This document shows, piece by piece, positions 16,918-24,115 of a stretch of DNA of 24,115 nucleotides. The position numbers were made by a program, and so were the translations under genes. The stretch spans positions 1 through 24,115 of the IMG/VR virus record IMGVR_UViG_3300030202_000348; one strand, 5' to 3'. Positions within the stretch are counted from its first letter, which is position 1; each line of letters starts with the position of its first letter. The notes beneath the pieces are model-generated. The model worked only from the letters and a program-made list of their open reading frames with translations, made no database searches and was not told the DNA's origin. This DNA comes from a virus.

Positions 16918-18619
16918 TTATCATTTCCTCCATAATCTGTCCTTGTGCCATGTCAAACAAAATACCATAGTTATCTTCTAAAGTCTTGTTTAAATACTCT
17001 GACACATTTGTATCTTGTATAATTGATTGAGTGTCAAAGAAAGTCTTAGTATTACCAAGTATCTGCATAACAATCAACGTTTTCATTTGATTTGACTCAT
17101 CATATCGAGCCTTATCATCAATCTTCTTTACTATTTTGGTCGCCGCTTTTTCTTTAGCAGACGGTTCTTTTACAGGTTTTTCAGGTTTTTCAGTTTCTTC
17201 CTGTTGTACTTCTTCTTGCTCTTCACTATCTTCTGGCTCCACAACGGGCTTCTCAGTAGTTTCGCTATCGGGTTCTGGTTCTTCTTTTGTTGGTTCTTCT
17301 TCATTTGTTTCTTCTACAACGGGTTCTTCTTTTGTTTCTTCCATGGGTGGTGGTGTATCCTCTGTCTCTATTTCCACTGGTTCTTGTTCAGTTTCCATGG
17401 GTGGTGGTGTTTCTTCCATTTCTGGTGGTGGAGGCATATCCTCCATGGGTGGAGGCATATCTTCTGCAGAGGCTATCATATCTGGTGGCGGTGGTAAATC
17501 TTCCATTTCAGGCATTGGTAAATCTAGTTCCATTTCCATTTCTATTTCCATGGTCACTGTTTCAATATTAACAGGCATTTCCATTTGCATATCTGGCGGT
17601 GGTAACATTTCCATAGGTGAAACAGGAACAAACTCCATATCAAAAGAAGCTTCTAATTCAATCGTAAACTCCATTTCAAATTCTTCAATTTCAGCCTCAA
17701 CAGTTTCATAAGTAATCTCTTCAAACTCTGGTTCTATAGGCATAAACTCTATGTCTCCTATATCGTTTGTAGACACATCATTAAACTCAAATATTTCTTG
17801 AGCAAATTCTATTTCTGATGTTGTAAATAAATCTAAATAATAAATTTCTTCTAAAGTAGTAATTTGTTGTGTGATAATTGTATTAACTACGTTGTAAAAA
17901 ACATTGACTGTGACATCATCAAAAACAGGACCTACTGCTAAGTTGATATCTCTACCGCCAACTTCTATTGTTAATCTATTTAAAACGCCAGCGAAACCGA
18001 AAGTCCCATTGTATGATTGATAGCCTGAAGCAACTCCAGTTTCAGACAAGACATCAGTGCCTGTAAAGACTTGGTTAGAACCGTTAAGTCCTGTGATGTG
18101 CATATATATTCTATCTTGAGCATCTTGTTTATCTACTTCAATTGTATATCTTACTTCTCCACCTTTTTGTATATTTAAATCAGATATATCTACCGTCTGT
18201 ATAAACGTAGTGCCCATGCCATCAACACCCATTGATGATGTTGAGTTACCACTTCCTGTAATGGCTGCACACTTATCTGCTCCTAATCCATAACAATTAT
18301 TACCTGTTGGCATACTGGCAGGTCCTTGCCCACCCCAATCAATGTCCATATCACCTTCTTTTGATGAATTAACATATCCATTAGTTCCGTCTAATATATC
18401 TGTAGAATCTTCATTTGTGACAGTAGTAGTAGTAGTTGTGACAGTGGTAGTTGTTGTCGTGACTATTTCTGTGCCTAAATCTTCTTCTGTGATATCAACT
18501 TGAGTATCTTCTGTAACTGTTACACCTGGCGTGCACAGTCCTTCTGTATCAGTTAAACAAGTTGCTTTAGAGGAAGAGTAACAAAGACAAAGCCATAAGA
18601 CCAAAATTCTTAAGATCAC
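16904..18619 (-). CDS. Secreted acidic low-complexity protein with beta domain, 571 aa (GTG start)
   Basis: GTG 18619 with AAGGAG six bases upstream. Residues 1-19 (MILRILVLWLCLCYSSSKA) form a signal peptide. A threonine run (TTTTTTVTTTTTTVT, about 54-68) is followed by a Gly/Ser-rich linker and a probable beta-sandwich domain (about 138-245: TVDISDLNIQKGGEVRYTIE, DRIYMHITGLNGSNQVF, LNRLTIEVGGRDINLAV). Residues ~290-490 are repetitive and very acidic, made of Glu, Met and Pro (EDMPPPMEDMPPPPEMEETP). The C-terminal ~80 residues (from KAATKIVKKIDDKARY) are helical and ordered. It looks like a surface or envelope-spanning protein with a long extended arm. It overlaps the upstream gene by 53 bases and the downstream one by 14. 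The role is unknown. Confidence 0.75.
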   Translation of the reverse strand: MILRILVLWLCLCYSSSKATCLTDTEGLCTPGVTVTEDTQVDITEEDLGTEIVTTTTTTVTTTTTTVTNEDSTDILDGTNGYVNSSKEGDMDIDWGGQGPASMPTGNNCYGLGADKCAAITGSGNSTSSMGVDGMGTTFIQTVDISDLNIQKGGEVRYTIEVDKQDAQDRIYMHITGLNGSNQVFTGTDVLSETGVASGYQSYNGTFGFAGVLNRLTIEVGGRDINLAVGPVFDDVTVNVFYNVVNTIITQQITTLEEIYYLDLFTTSEIEFAQEIFEFNDVSTNDIGDIEFMPIEPEFEEITYETVEAEIEEFEMEFTIELEASFDMEFVPVSPMEMLPPPDMQMEMPVNIETVTMEIEMEMELDLPMPEMEDLPPPPDMIASAEDMPPPMEDMPPPPEMEETPPPMETEQEPVEIETEDTPPPMEETKEEPVVEETNEEEPTKEEPEPDSETTEKPVVEPEDSEEQEEVQQEETEKPEKPVKEPSAKEKAATKIVKKIDDKARYDESNQMKTLIVMQILGNTKTFFDTQSIIQDTNVSEYLNKTLEDNYGILFDMAQGQIMEEMINDQY

Positions 18620-19091
18620 TATTATCTCCTTGAGGTTTTTCTTCTACTTTTTGTTGAACATATTCTGGTTTATATTTACTGCCGTCAGGAATTTGATCGG
18701 GATTGTCACTCCAATATTGAGCTGCCTCAGCGCCAATTGATCCTCGTGCTGGACACGGGGTCCCTGCGTCTGTCATCGAATCCCAGACTCTTGGGTCTTG
18801 ACACAATATACTCACGGCGGCAACTTTCATGCCATAGGAATATAATGACCGCGACAATTTAAGTTTTTGGCATAACTCATCATCTATGACTATACCACTT
18901 GCTAATCCTACAATATTATTTTGTACACTAGCTCCCACACCTACTTTACATATATCACTGTTAGAATTAATTATAGAGGGTGCATTTGCAGTTGGAGGAG
19001 TAGAATTTGTAACCACGGTCGACGATACGGTATTAGTCTCGGCTTTTACAACGCCACATACTAAAAAAAATAATACTATGTATTTTACCAT
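18567..19091 (-). CDS. Exported cysteine-containing protein with C-terminal hydrophobic anchor, 174 aa
   Basis: Starts MVKYIVLFFLVCGVVKAETN, a clear signal peptide cleaved near VKA-ET. The mature part has a conserved-looking core: DICKVGVGASVQNNIVGLAS, LCQKLKLSRSLYSYGMKVAA, VSILCQDPRVWDSMTDAGTP and CPARGSIGAEAAQYW, with cysteines suited to disulfides. The C-terminus ends in a hydrophobic stretch (NFGLMALSLLLFL) with no residue after it, as in a C-terminal membrane tail. I know the pattern A-A-V-x-x-L-C-x-D-x-R-V-W-x-S-M-x-x-A-G-T-P-C-P from marine phage proteins without known function. Its last 53 bases also encode the signal peptide of the next gene in another frame. Confidence 0.75.
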   Translation of the reverse strand: MVKYIVLFFLVCGVVKAETNTVSSTVVTNSTPPTANAPSIINSNSDICKVGVGASVQNNIVGLASGIVIDDELCQKLKLSRSLYSYGMKVAAVSILCQDPRVWDSMTDAGTPCPARGSIGAEAAQYWSDNPDQIPDGSKYKPEYVQQKVEEKPQGDNSDLKNFGLMALSLLLFL

Positions 19092-19306
19092 TGCAATGGA
19101 TTTCTACTGTCATCATAAGTCTTGATCATGTATTCTTCCATCCAAATTATTTTTTCTTTGATGACTGCTATATCTTGTTGCATTTGTGCAACAGCATCAG
19201 CTTTCTGTTCTACAGCTTCAAGACGTTGAGTCCACATACCCCATGTCATCGCTAAAGAAGCGACAATACCTATTAACCAAATCATGTCTTTTTTAGTGAA
19301 TTCCAT
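19085..19306 (-). CDS. Small membrane protein with coiled coil, 73 aa
   Basis: Starts MEFTKKDMIWLIGIVASLAM. One membrane span (about residues 8-26) is followed by a coiled coil (RLEAVEQKADAVAQMQQDIA then VIKEKIIWMEEYMIKTYDD). Phage proteins with this layout (x-x-K-D-x-x-W-L-I-G-I-V-x-S-L, then K-x-x-I-x-W-M-E-E-Y) are frequent and sometimes loosely annotated as holin- or XhlA-like. An accessory role at the membrane is plausible; the holin candidate with the lysozyme (5204-5332) is better placed. ATG 19306 directly follows the upstream stop (TAG-ATG) and has AGGGAGAA at nine bases. It overlaps the downstream gene by 7 bases. Confidence 0.7.
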   Translation of the reverse strand: MEFTKKDMIWLIGIVASLAMTWGMWTQRLEAVEQKADAVAQMQQDIAVIKEKIIWMEEYMIKTYDDSRNPLQW

Positions 19307-20698
19307 CTACGCTATTCTCCCTAAGTTTTGATAATAACTACTCAAATTAGGATCCGCAAGACCTCTTTGTGCATAGGTAGACATGTTAAATTGAGGAAAC
19401 ATACTAAAATTAAAAGGTGTTTGACTAAAAGAACCCAATCCTGGTGATATTGGAAGTCCTGCTATTGGAGGAAAAGGAACAAGAGGTGGTTGCGGTGCGC
19501 CTGGTGGTGTAACGGGTGGTGTTACAATTGAAGGTATACCTGCTTGTTGTCTGTCACCATCATTTCTATTTCGTCTTAATTCCATTCTTGCAGCTGCTAT
19601 GGCGTTAACTAAACCTTTGTTACCTGCTGCATTTGCTGCTCCTATATCCATTTTTGATAGATTTTCTAATTCTTGATTTGTTGTAGGTCTAAATCCAAAC
19701 CCACCCTCTTCAATTGTGCCATAATATTTTTCAGGGTTTAAAGTTTTTAAACTTTCAGTTGCACGTGGTCCGAGAGCTTTTAACGCCGCGGTTTGATTCA
19801 TAAAATTATCAGGAGTGCCAATACCAATATTTTGAAGAAAAGTTAAATCTGGATTGTTTGCAAGTTGCATTTGAACATTTTGAATTAGAGGATCGTCAAG
19901 ACCAAATATACCCTCACTAGTTTGTTCTAATAAATCTCGTATTTCTATACCTGTATCTTCCCCGTCTATCTTTAAAGTATTACCTAAAAAAGCACCAGTA
20001 ACTCTAGGATTATCTAATTTTGATTGTAATTGAATATACTCCTTATACTCTTTGTTAGTAAAATTATCTATAACCTCTTGAATACTTTTTCCCTCATCTA
20101 TTGCGGTTTTAAATTTTTCTAACATAGACTGACCAACGACATCATTTCCAAAAATAGTGCTTGCCATGCCCATAATATTTGTAAAAGCACTTCCATCTTT
20201 TAATATATTTTCTAAACTAAACTTGTATTGTTGACTTGGATCAAAGCCATAACGCTTCTTAAAAAAGTCTCCATATATTTGAGGAGCACTTTGAGCTTGT
20301 GATTGAATAACGTCCTCTACAAAGTTAGATGATATATCTTCATCTTCAATTCTGTCTTTCGCTTCTCTTTCAGTAACAACAGTAGAACCAGTTCTGTCTC
20401 TAAACTTTTGTCTTTTTAATCTATCGGCAGCTTTAGATGTATCTAAACGATTAGTTGGTTTAAAATCTTTTACTTTTTCAGAGAAAGCTTCATCAATCCC
20501 ACCTCCATCAAGACTCATAATACCTTCAGGACCTTTGTTTGGTTTACCTTTCATAGATCCGTGTATATTAGCTTTTACAAGCATATCTATTTCCGGTTGA
20601 GTTACATAAGCTAACTTAGTAGGTGGTGAGTCAGGACTAGATTGCCACTCTCTAGGTGCAGTTACGTTTTGAACTTTTTTGTCTAAAAAGTTTTTCAT
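19307..20698 (-). CDS. Putative virion-associated protein, 463 aa
   Basis: Starts MKNFLDKKVQNVTAPREWQS. Residues ~28-70 include LAYVTQPEIDMLVKANIHGS and MKGKPNKGPEGIMSLDGGG, a motif I associate with structural-region proteins of marine phages. A helical middle (DKTVQEVIDNF-like segments, NKEYKEYIQLQSKLDNPRV) precedes a C-terminal third rich in Pro, Phe and Asn (IVTPPVTPPGAPQPPLVPFP, then FNFSMFPQFNMSTYAQRGL). Such tails suggest extended contacts in a particle. No signal peptide or membrane span. ATG 20698 overlaps the upstream stop (TAATG). Being cotranscribed with the 980-residue protein supports a shared structural role, perhaps tail or internal core; not proven. Confidence 0.7.
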   Translation of the reverse strand: MKNFLDKKVQNVTAPREWQSSPDSPPTKLAYVTQPEIDMLVKANIHGSMKGKPNKGPEGIMSLDGGGIDEAFSEKVKDFKPTNRLDTSKAADRLKRQKFRDRTGSTVVTEREAKDRIEDEDISSNFVEDVIQSQAQSAPQIYGDFFKKRYGFDPSQQYKFSLENILKDGSAFTNIMGMASTIFGNDVVGQSMLEKFKTAIDEGKSIQEVIDNFTNKEYKEYIQLQSKLDNPRVTGAFLGNTLKIDGEDTGIEIRDLLEQTSEGIFGLDDPLIQNVQMQLANNPDLTFLQNIGIGTPDNFMNQTAALKALGPRATESLKTLNPEKYYGTIEEGGFGFRPTTNQELENLSKMDIGAANAAGNKGLVNAIAAARMELRRNRNDGDRQQAGIPSIVTPPVTPPGAPQPPLVPFPPIAGLPISPGLGSFSQTPFNFSMFPQFNMSTYAQRGLADPNLSSYYQNLGRIA

Positions 20699-23640
20699 TA
20701 TATTACCCTTTGCATAATTTTACGTGCGTTCATGATACCACCTTTTGAGGCGAATGTAATCTCACCTGGCCTGTTAAATAATTGTTTTCCACGGTCCATG
20801 GTGTTTGGATCGGCGGCCGCTATATTGTTTACAGGTTGTGCAATACTTGTCTGTCCTAATCTTGAAACATTAATAGGTTCATTGACATTTCCAGACGGAA
20901 CATTAATAGGTTCTGGTGGAACAACTTTTACATCTTTATCAGGAGTTATTTCTATTGAGTCACCCACAACGCCAACATCGTTAAGTTGATTTTCACCCAT
21001 CGCTTTTTCAAACAACTCTTCCTCTAACCTAACTAATGCAGTTTGTAAGATAGATATATTTTTACTATTATATCCATCAGGTGTCAGCTCCATTAATTTT
21101 TTTGCTGTAACAGGACTTGATAACAATCTAGCTAATACATCATATTTTAAAATTGTAAGACCTGTGCCAATAATGTCAAATTTTTGAACTAATTGAGCAG
21201 TTTGTTCAGCTTTAGCTAATTCTCCACCAACACCTAAATTTCCTCCAACTGCTCTTGAATATTGTTCATAAGCTAACAAAGCTTGAATTTGATCATCTGT
21301 AAAAAATTCTTTTAAATTTTCACTCTCTCTTAATTTTTTAATATTATTTGCGAACAGTTTAACATCTAAAACTTCTTGAAATAGTTTTTCACCACCTTTT
21401 TCTTCTATTTTTGAAGATTTTTGAAAAATATCTTTTAAGATGTTATTTCTAATATCATTAACTAATTTACTGTTTATACCACCAAACTCATCAATCATGC
21501 TCTTAACGCTAACATTAGTGCCAAAATCCCCTTTTTGAGCGTTTTTAATAATTCCATTTATAAATTCAGTTGATGTGGCTTTACTACCTATAGCTTGAGC
21601 CGCTATTCCTTCTTCGACTTTTCTTTGTCTTTTTGATAATTCCAATAACTCAGTAACTTTAGTTTCATAATTTGGTCCTAACAAAACTTCTAATGATTTT
21701 TTATCATTAATTAAAAAATCATTTAATATTTTATCACCATTCTTTGATTTAACTGTACTTGTAATCCAATAATTTTTAATTGTATTAAATAACTTTTCAT
21801 TTGCGACTTTTGCCGCATCACTAGCATCCTCTGGAAGTCTAAACATTTCCTTAATGGCTAAAATATTATGTGTATTATTTGGTTTAATCATTGCTTTGAC
21901 AAAGCCATCCATGTCGTCACCCGCCACTAAAGCTTGTCTAATTTTGTTCATACCGTTTACAACTTCTGAATTTTTAACTTGAGAATTTAAAAGATCCACA
22001 TTGTGAATAAAAGTTGCATCTCCTTTTATAAAACCATTTTTAGGATCTAATAATTTATCTAAATTTTTATGCATTTCTGTTGCTGCTGCAATTATCTCTG
22101 GTTTAGATTTGGAATTATACATAATGTCATACAAATCATTTCTAACTTTGTACAACGTTTTAAGATTTAATAGTTTAGGATCATTTACTGAATTTATAGT
22201 TCTGTTTATTGTGTTTAATGTCTCTTCAATTTTAACAAAATCTTGGGGAGTTGTTTTATAAGGAGCCTCAACAAACTCTCCTTTCTTTTTACCTTTTTCT
22301 ATAACGTCTTTAGTCGTAACATTTGATTTTAATTTATTTATTTCTCTAGTAAAAACATTTTTAAAACCGTTTATGTTTATTACATAGTCTCCTGATTTAA
22401 CAGCGCTATTTGTTGCCTTAGTAGTAAAGTTATTAATTGCTTTATTAGCGATGAGATTGTAATTAGTTACGGATTCTGTTAAAGCTTTGTCTGCTGCAGC
22501 CATATCAATATTACCATCTTTAATATTAAAATTAATTTTTAAATTCTTTTTAATATCATTAGCTAAAGTGGTTTGAACATTAACTAAATCTTGCATATCA
22601 ATATTAAGATCTTCTCTTATTTTTAAATCTGTAAAAGGATTTTTACCACTTTGAAAACTTTTTATAATAGAGTCTATCTGACCTCTTTCAAGCTTTTTAA
22701 CAAAAGACGTAAACCCCTCTGCTTGAGTGTATATATTTCTTATTTGTGGATTAACAGCTAGTTGTGCAAATATTAAAGGGTCTAATCCCAACCTATCAGC
22801 GGCTGCCACTAATTGAGGTGTTATCTCAATAGTACCAGGTCTTTTACCTTTAAATAAAACATCACCAGCAAATTTAGTAACACCATAAAAACCACTAGAA
22901 AGAGCAGCTGTAAAATAATCATCTTTCTCTGTAAAATAATCTTTAAAATTAATTTCATCAGCAAAGTCTCCTTCACCGTATCCTCTTAAGGCTTCAACTG
23001 TGTCTTTAGTTTTTACACCTAAATAAGAACCTAATAAAAGTTTAGCAGCAGGTCCTATGGGCACAGGTCCTATACGAAGTTTGTTTAAAGCATTTTGTGG
23101 AGACAAAGCTCCACCAGCTCCTACTAAAGCTAACCCCTCTCCTACTAATTGTTCATCGACTATAGTTCCCATAAGTTCTGCAAAATCAGAACCCTCTAAT
23201 CCAAAAGGCTCTACAAGTTTATATCCCCTATCGTTTTTGTCATACTTGTACATTTCTAAATTTAATGTTTTGTTACCAACAGTTACTTGATTTCTAATAA
23301 ACTCTCCCTCAGGATAGTAACTTAAAAACTTGTTTTTTCTATTAGCAAACGATCTATTTCTACTTAAATCAAAATTTAAAGCCATATCTTTTAAATTAAA
23401 TTTAAAATCTGCATTAGTGACAGGTTCTCCAACAGTATCACTAATAATATCTAACTTATTGTTTATTGCTGTCTTTACACTTTTTGTGCCTAATTCTTCT
23501 AACTCTTTAAAACTTAAAGGCTTTTCTAATTTATCAAGTTCTGATTTAAAAACACCTTTAGTAGTTGCAAGTTTTTCTTGAAAATCTGGTGGAGTCTCAG
23601 AAGGCGATACTTCAATCGGTGATGATAATTCTGTAGCCAT
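20698..23640 (-). CDS. Large putative structural or internal virion protein, 980 aa
   Basis: Starts MATELSSPIEVSPSETPPDF. The N-terminal ~150 residues contain FKFNLKDMALNFDLSRNRSF and FLSYYPEGEFIRNQVTVGN. A hydrophobic Gly/Ala-rich patch follows (about 165-205: LVGEGLALVGAGGALSPQNA, GPVPIGPAAKLLLGSYLGVK), then ~600 residues of Lys/Asn/Ile-rich helices. The C-terminus is Pro/Val-rich, ending FASKGGIMNARKIMQRVI, a terminal motif I recall from marine phage structural proteins. Length, long helices and an amphipathic patch fit an ejected internal protein (compare T7 gp15/gp16), but no transglycosylase or other catalytic motif is visible. ATG 23640 lacks a strong ribosome site and lies two bases after the upstream stop, so coupling is likely. 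Confidence 0.7.
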   Translation of the reverse strand: MATELSSPIEVSPSETPPDFQEKLATTKGVFKSELDKLEKPLSFKELEELGTKSVKTAINNKLDIISDTVGEPVTNADFKFNLKDMALNFDLSRNRSFANRKNKFLSYYPEGEFIRNQVTVGNKTLNLEMYKYDKNDRGYKLVEPFGLEGSDFAELMGTIVDEQLVGEGLALVGAGGALSPQNALNKLRIGPVPIGPAAKLLLGSYLGVKTKDTVEALRGYGEGDFADEINFKDYFTEKDDYFTAALSSGFYGVTKFAGDVLFKGKRPGTIEITPQLVAAADRLGLDPLIFAQLAVNPQIRNIYTQAEGFTSFVKKLERGQIDSIIKSFQSGKNPFTDLKIREDLNIDMQDLVNVQTTLANDIKKNLKINFNIKDGNIDMAAADKALTESVTNYNLIANKAINNFTTKATNSAVKSGDYVININGFKNVFTREINKLKSNVTTKDVIEKGKKKGEFVEAPYKTTPQDFVKIEETLNTINRTINSVNDPKLLNLKTLYKVRNDLYDIMYNSKSKPEIIAAATEMHKNLDKLLDPKNGFIKGDATFIHNVDLLNSQVKNSEVVNGMNKIRQALVAGDDMDGFVKAMIKPNNTHNILAIKEMFRLPEDASDAAKVANEKLFNTIKNYWITSTVKSKNGDKILNDFLINDKKSLEVLLGPNYETKVTELLELSKRQRKVEEGIAAQAIGSKATSTEFINGIIKNAQKGDFGTNVSVKSMIDEFGGINSKLVNDIRNNILKDIFQKSSKIEEKGGEKLFQEVLDVKLFANNIKKLRESENLKEFFTDDQIQALLAYEQYSRAVGGNLGVGGELAKAEQTAQLVQKFDIIGTGLTILKYDVLARLLSSPVTAKKLMELTPDGYNSKNISILQTALVRLEEELFEKAMGENQLNDVGVVGDSIEITPDKDVKVVPPEPINVPSGNVNEPINVSRLGQTSIAQPVNNIAAADPNTMDRGKQLFNRPGEITFASKGGIMNARKIMQRVI

Positions 23641-23642
23641 AA

Positions 23643-24115
23643 TTAAAACTGTAAAGGGGTCACAAAAGTTTTGTCACCTTTTTCATAAACATATTCATAA
23701 ATTGGTTTTTTAACATTTCCAACTGTAACAGGGTTCCCTCTAAATTCAAAATTACCATTAGAATCAGCATAACCTAAAAATCTTATCTTACCATCTTCAT
23801 AAGCTTTTGCTGGATTAAATGCGTGACCATCTTTTAATTCTATATCTTCTAAGTTTAAAAAATAGTTCTGATCTCCTATTACCTCTATATCTAACACGTT
23901 ATTAATTCTATTCTTTATTTCTTCTGAATTACCAAACTCTAATAATTTTTTCTGAACATACTGCTCAACTACGTTTGTTGAATTAATTAAAGACAAGGTG
24001 CCGTCTTTGCCTGTAAAAGCTTTTATCTCCTCTTCTAACTCTGGAAATTCTGCTATAGCTCTTTGAGCTCCCATAGGTAAATCAGATGCTAACATTTGAT
24101 TTAATCTACCTGCAT
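23643..24115 (-). CDS. C-terminal part of a larger putative structural protein (5' end off window)
   Basis: The frame stays open to the right edge: before the internal Met at 24095 it reads AGRLNQ in phase, so ATG 24095 is probably not the start and the true one lies beyond 24115. About 157 residues are visible: LASDLPMGAQRAIAEFPELE, helical stretches (TNVVEQYVQKKLLEFGNSEE, IKNRINNVLDIEVIG), and a C-terminal beta part (GKIRFLGYADSNGNFEFRGN, KKPIYEYVYEKGDKTFVTPL). No family is recognised. The stop at 23643 is two bases from the start of the 980-residue gene. Position suggests a virion protein. Confidence 0.7.
   Translation of the reverse strand, partial: AGRLNQMLASDLPMGAQRAIAEFPELEEEIKAFTGKDGTLSLINSTNVVEQYVQKKLLEFGNSEEIKNRINNVLDIEVIGDQNYFLNLEDIELKDGHAFNPAKAYEDGKIRFLGYADSNGNFEFRGNPVTVGNVKKPIYEYVYEKGDKTFVTPLQF

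Noticed and set aside
17204-17571. Two further rightward frames rich in Phe/Trp or Leu/Val/Pro
   Set aside because: Same low-complexity DNA read in other frames; no start signals.
17136-17711. Rightward 191-codon Ser/Gly-rich open frame opposite the secreted acidic protein
   Set aside because: It is the mirror image of the Glu/Met/Pro repeat region: few stops arise from that composition. It has no ribosome site or promoter and lies antisense to a well-supported gene.

Overview
The window is a piece of a tailed-bacteriophage genome (strictly lytic as far as can be seen). It is AT-rich, very gene-dense, and most genes are joined by overlapping stop/start codons (TAATG, TAGTG, ATGA, TTGA). Hallmarks are a T4-type lysozyme, a small-terminase-like protein, a T7-sized family A DNA polymerase, an archaeo-eukaryotic-type (TOTE-like) primase, an SF1 helicase, a SNF2-like ATPase, a putative ssDNA-binding protein and a block of structural-looking proteins. 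Base composition, compact gene style and protein flavour suggest a marine podovirus or siphovirus of an AT-rich alphaproteobacterial host (SAR11/SAR116-like). That host guess is inference; nothing in the window proves it. No integrase, repressor, tRNA, CRISPR array or insertion sequence is visible.

Layout. (1) 1-2064: leftward accessory genes in short transcription units, each with its own sigma70-like promoter and terminator. (2) 2231-3054: rightward chain of five tiny overlapping genes. (3) 3026-3526: leftward small terminase, preceded by a 254-base non-coding region with iteron-like GTTAC repeats. (4) 3808-3972: leftward 54-residue gene, divergent from (5) 4062-5566: rightward lysis region with a structured leader RNA, lysozyme and a candidate holin. 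(6) 14113-5619: leftward replication operon (conserved small proteins, SSB-like protein, primase, SF1 helicase, small proteins, DNA polymerase, PD-(D/E)XK nuclease, ribbon-helix-helix protein, small proteins). (7) 14199-15635: rightward SNF2 gene, whose promoter interleaves with that of the replication operon. (8) 24115-15665: leftward late or structural block, open at the right edge.

How it fits together. The replication block encodes a primase, polymerase, SSB-like protein and two translocating ATPases but no DnaB-type helicase, so strand opening may rest on the SF1 and/or SNF2 enzyme. A strong hairpin separates the SSB gene from the primase gene and probably sets their ratio. Lysis would use a cytoplasmic GH24 lysozyme released by a small membrane protein with a TTG start. 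The right-hand block encodes large putative virion proteins followed by several secreted or membrane-anchored proteins.

Most worth a second look: a transcript predicted to start exactly on a closing stem and to carry a copy of the 16S rRNA anti-Shine-Dalgarno tail (4095-4170); the iteron-like region beside the terminase gene (3597-3773); a primase that appears to fuse a PriS-like catalytic domain to a PriL-like cysteine domain; a recurrent promoter type with a constant 16-bp spacer; and a stretch coding for hydrophobic segments in two frames (18567-18619).
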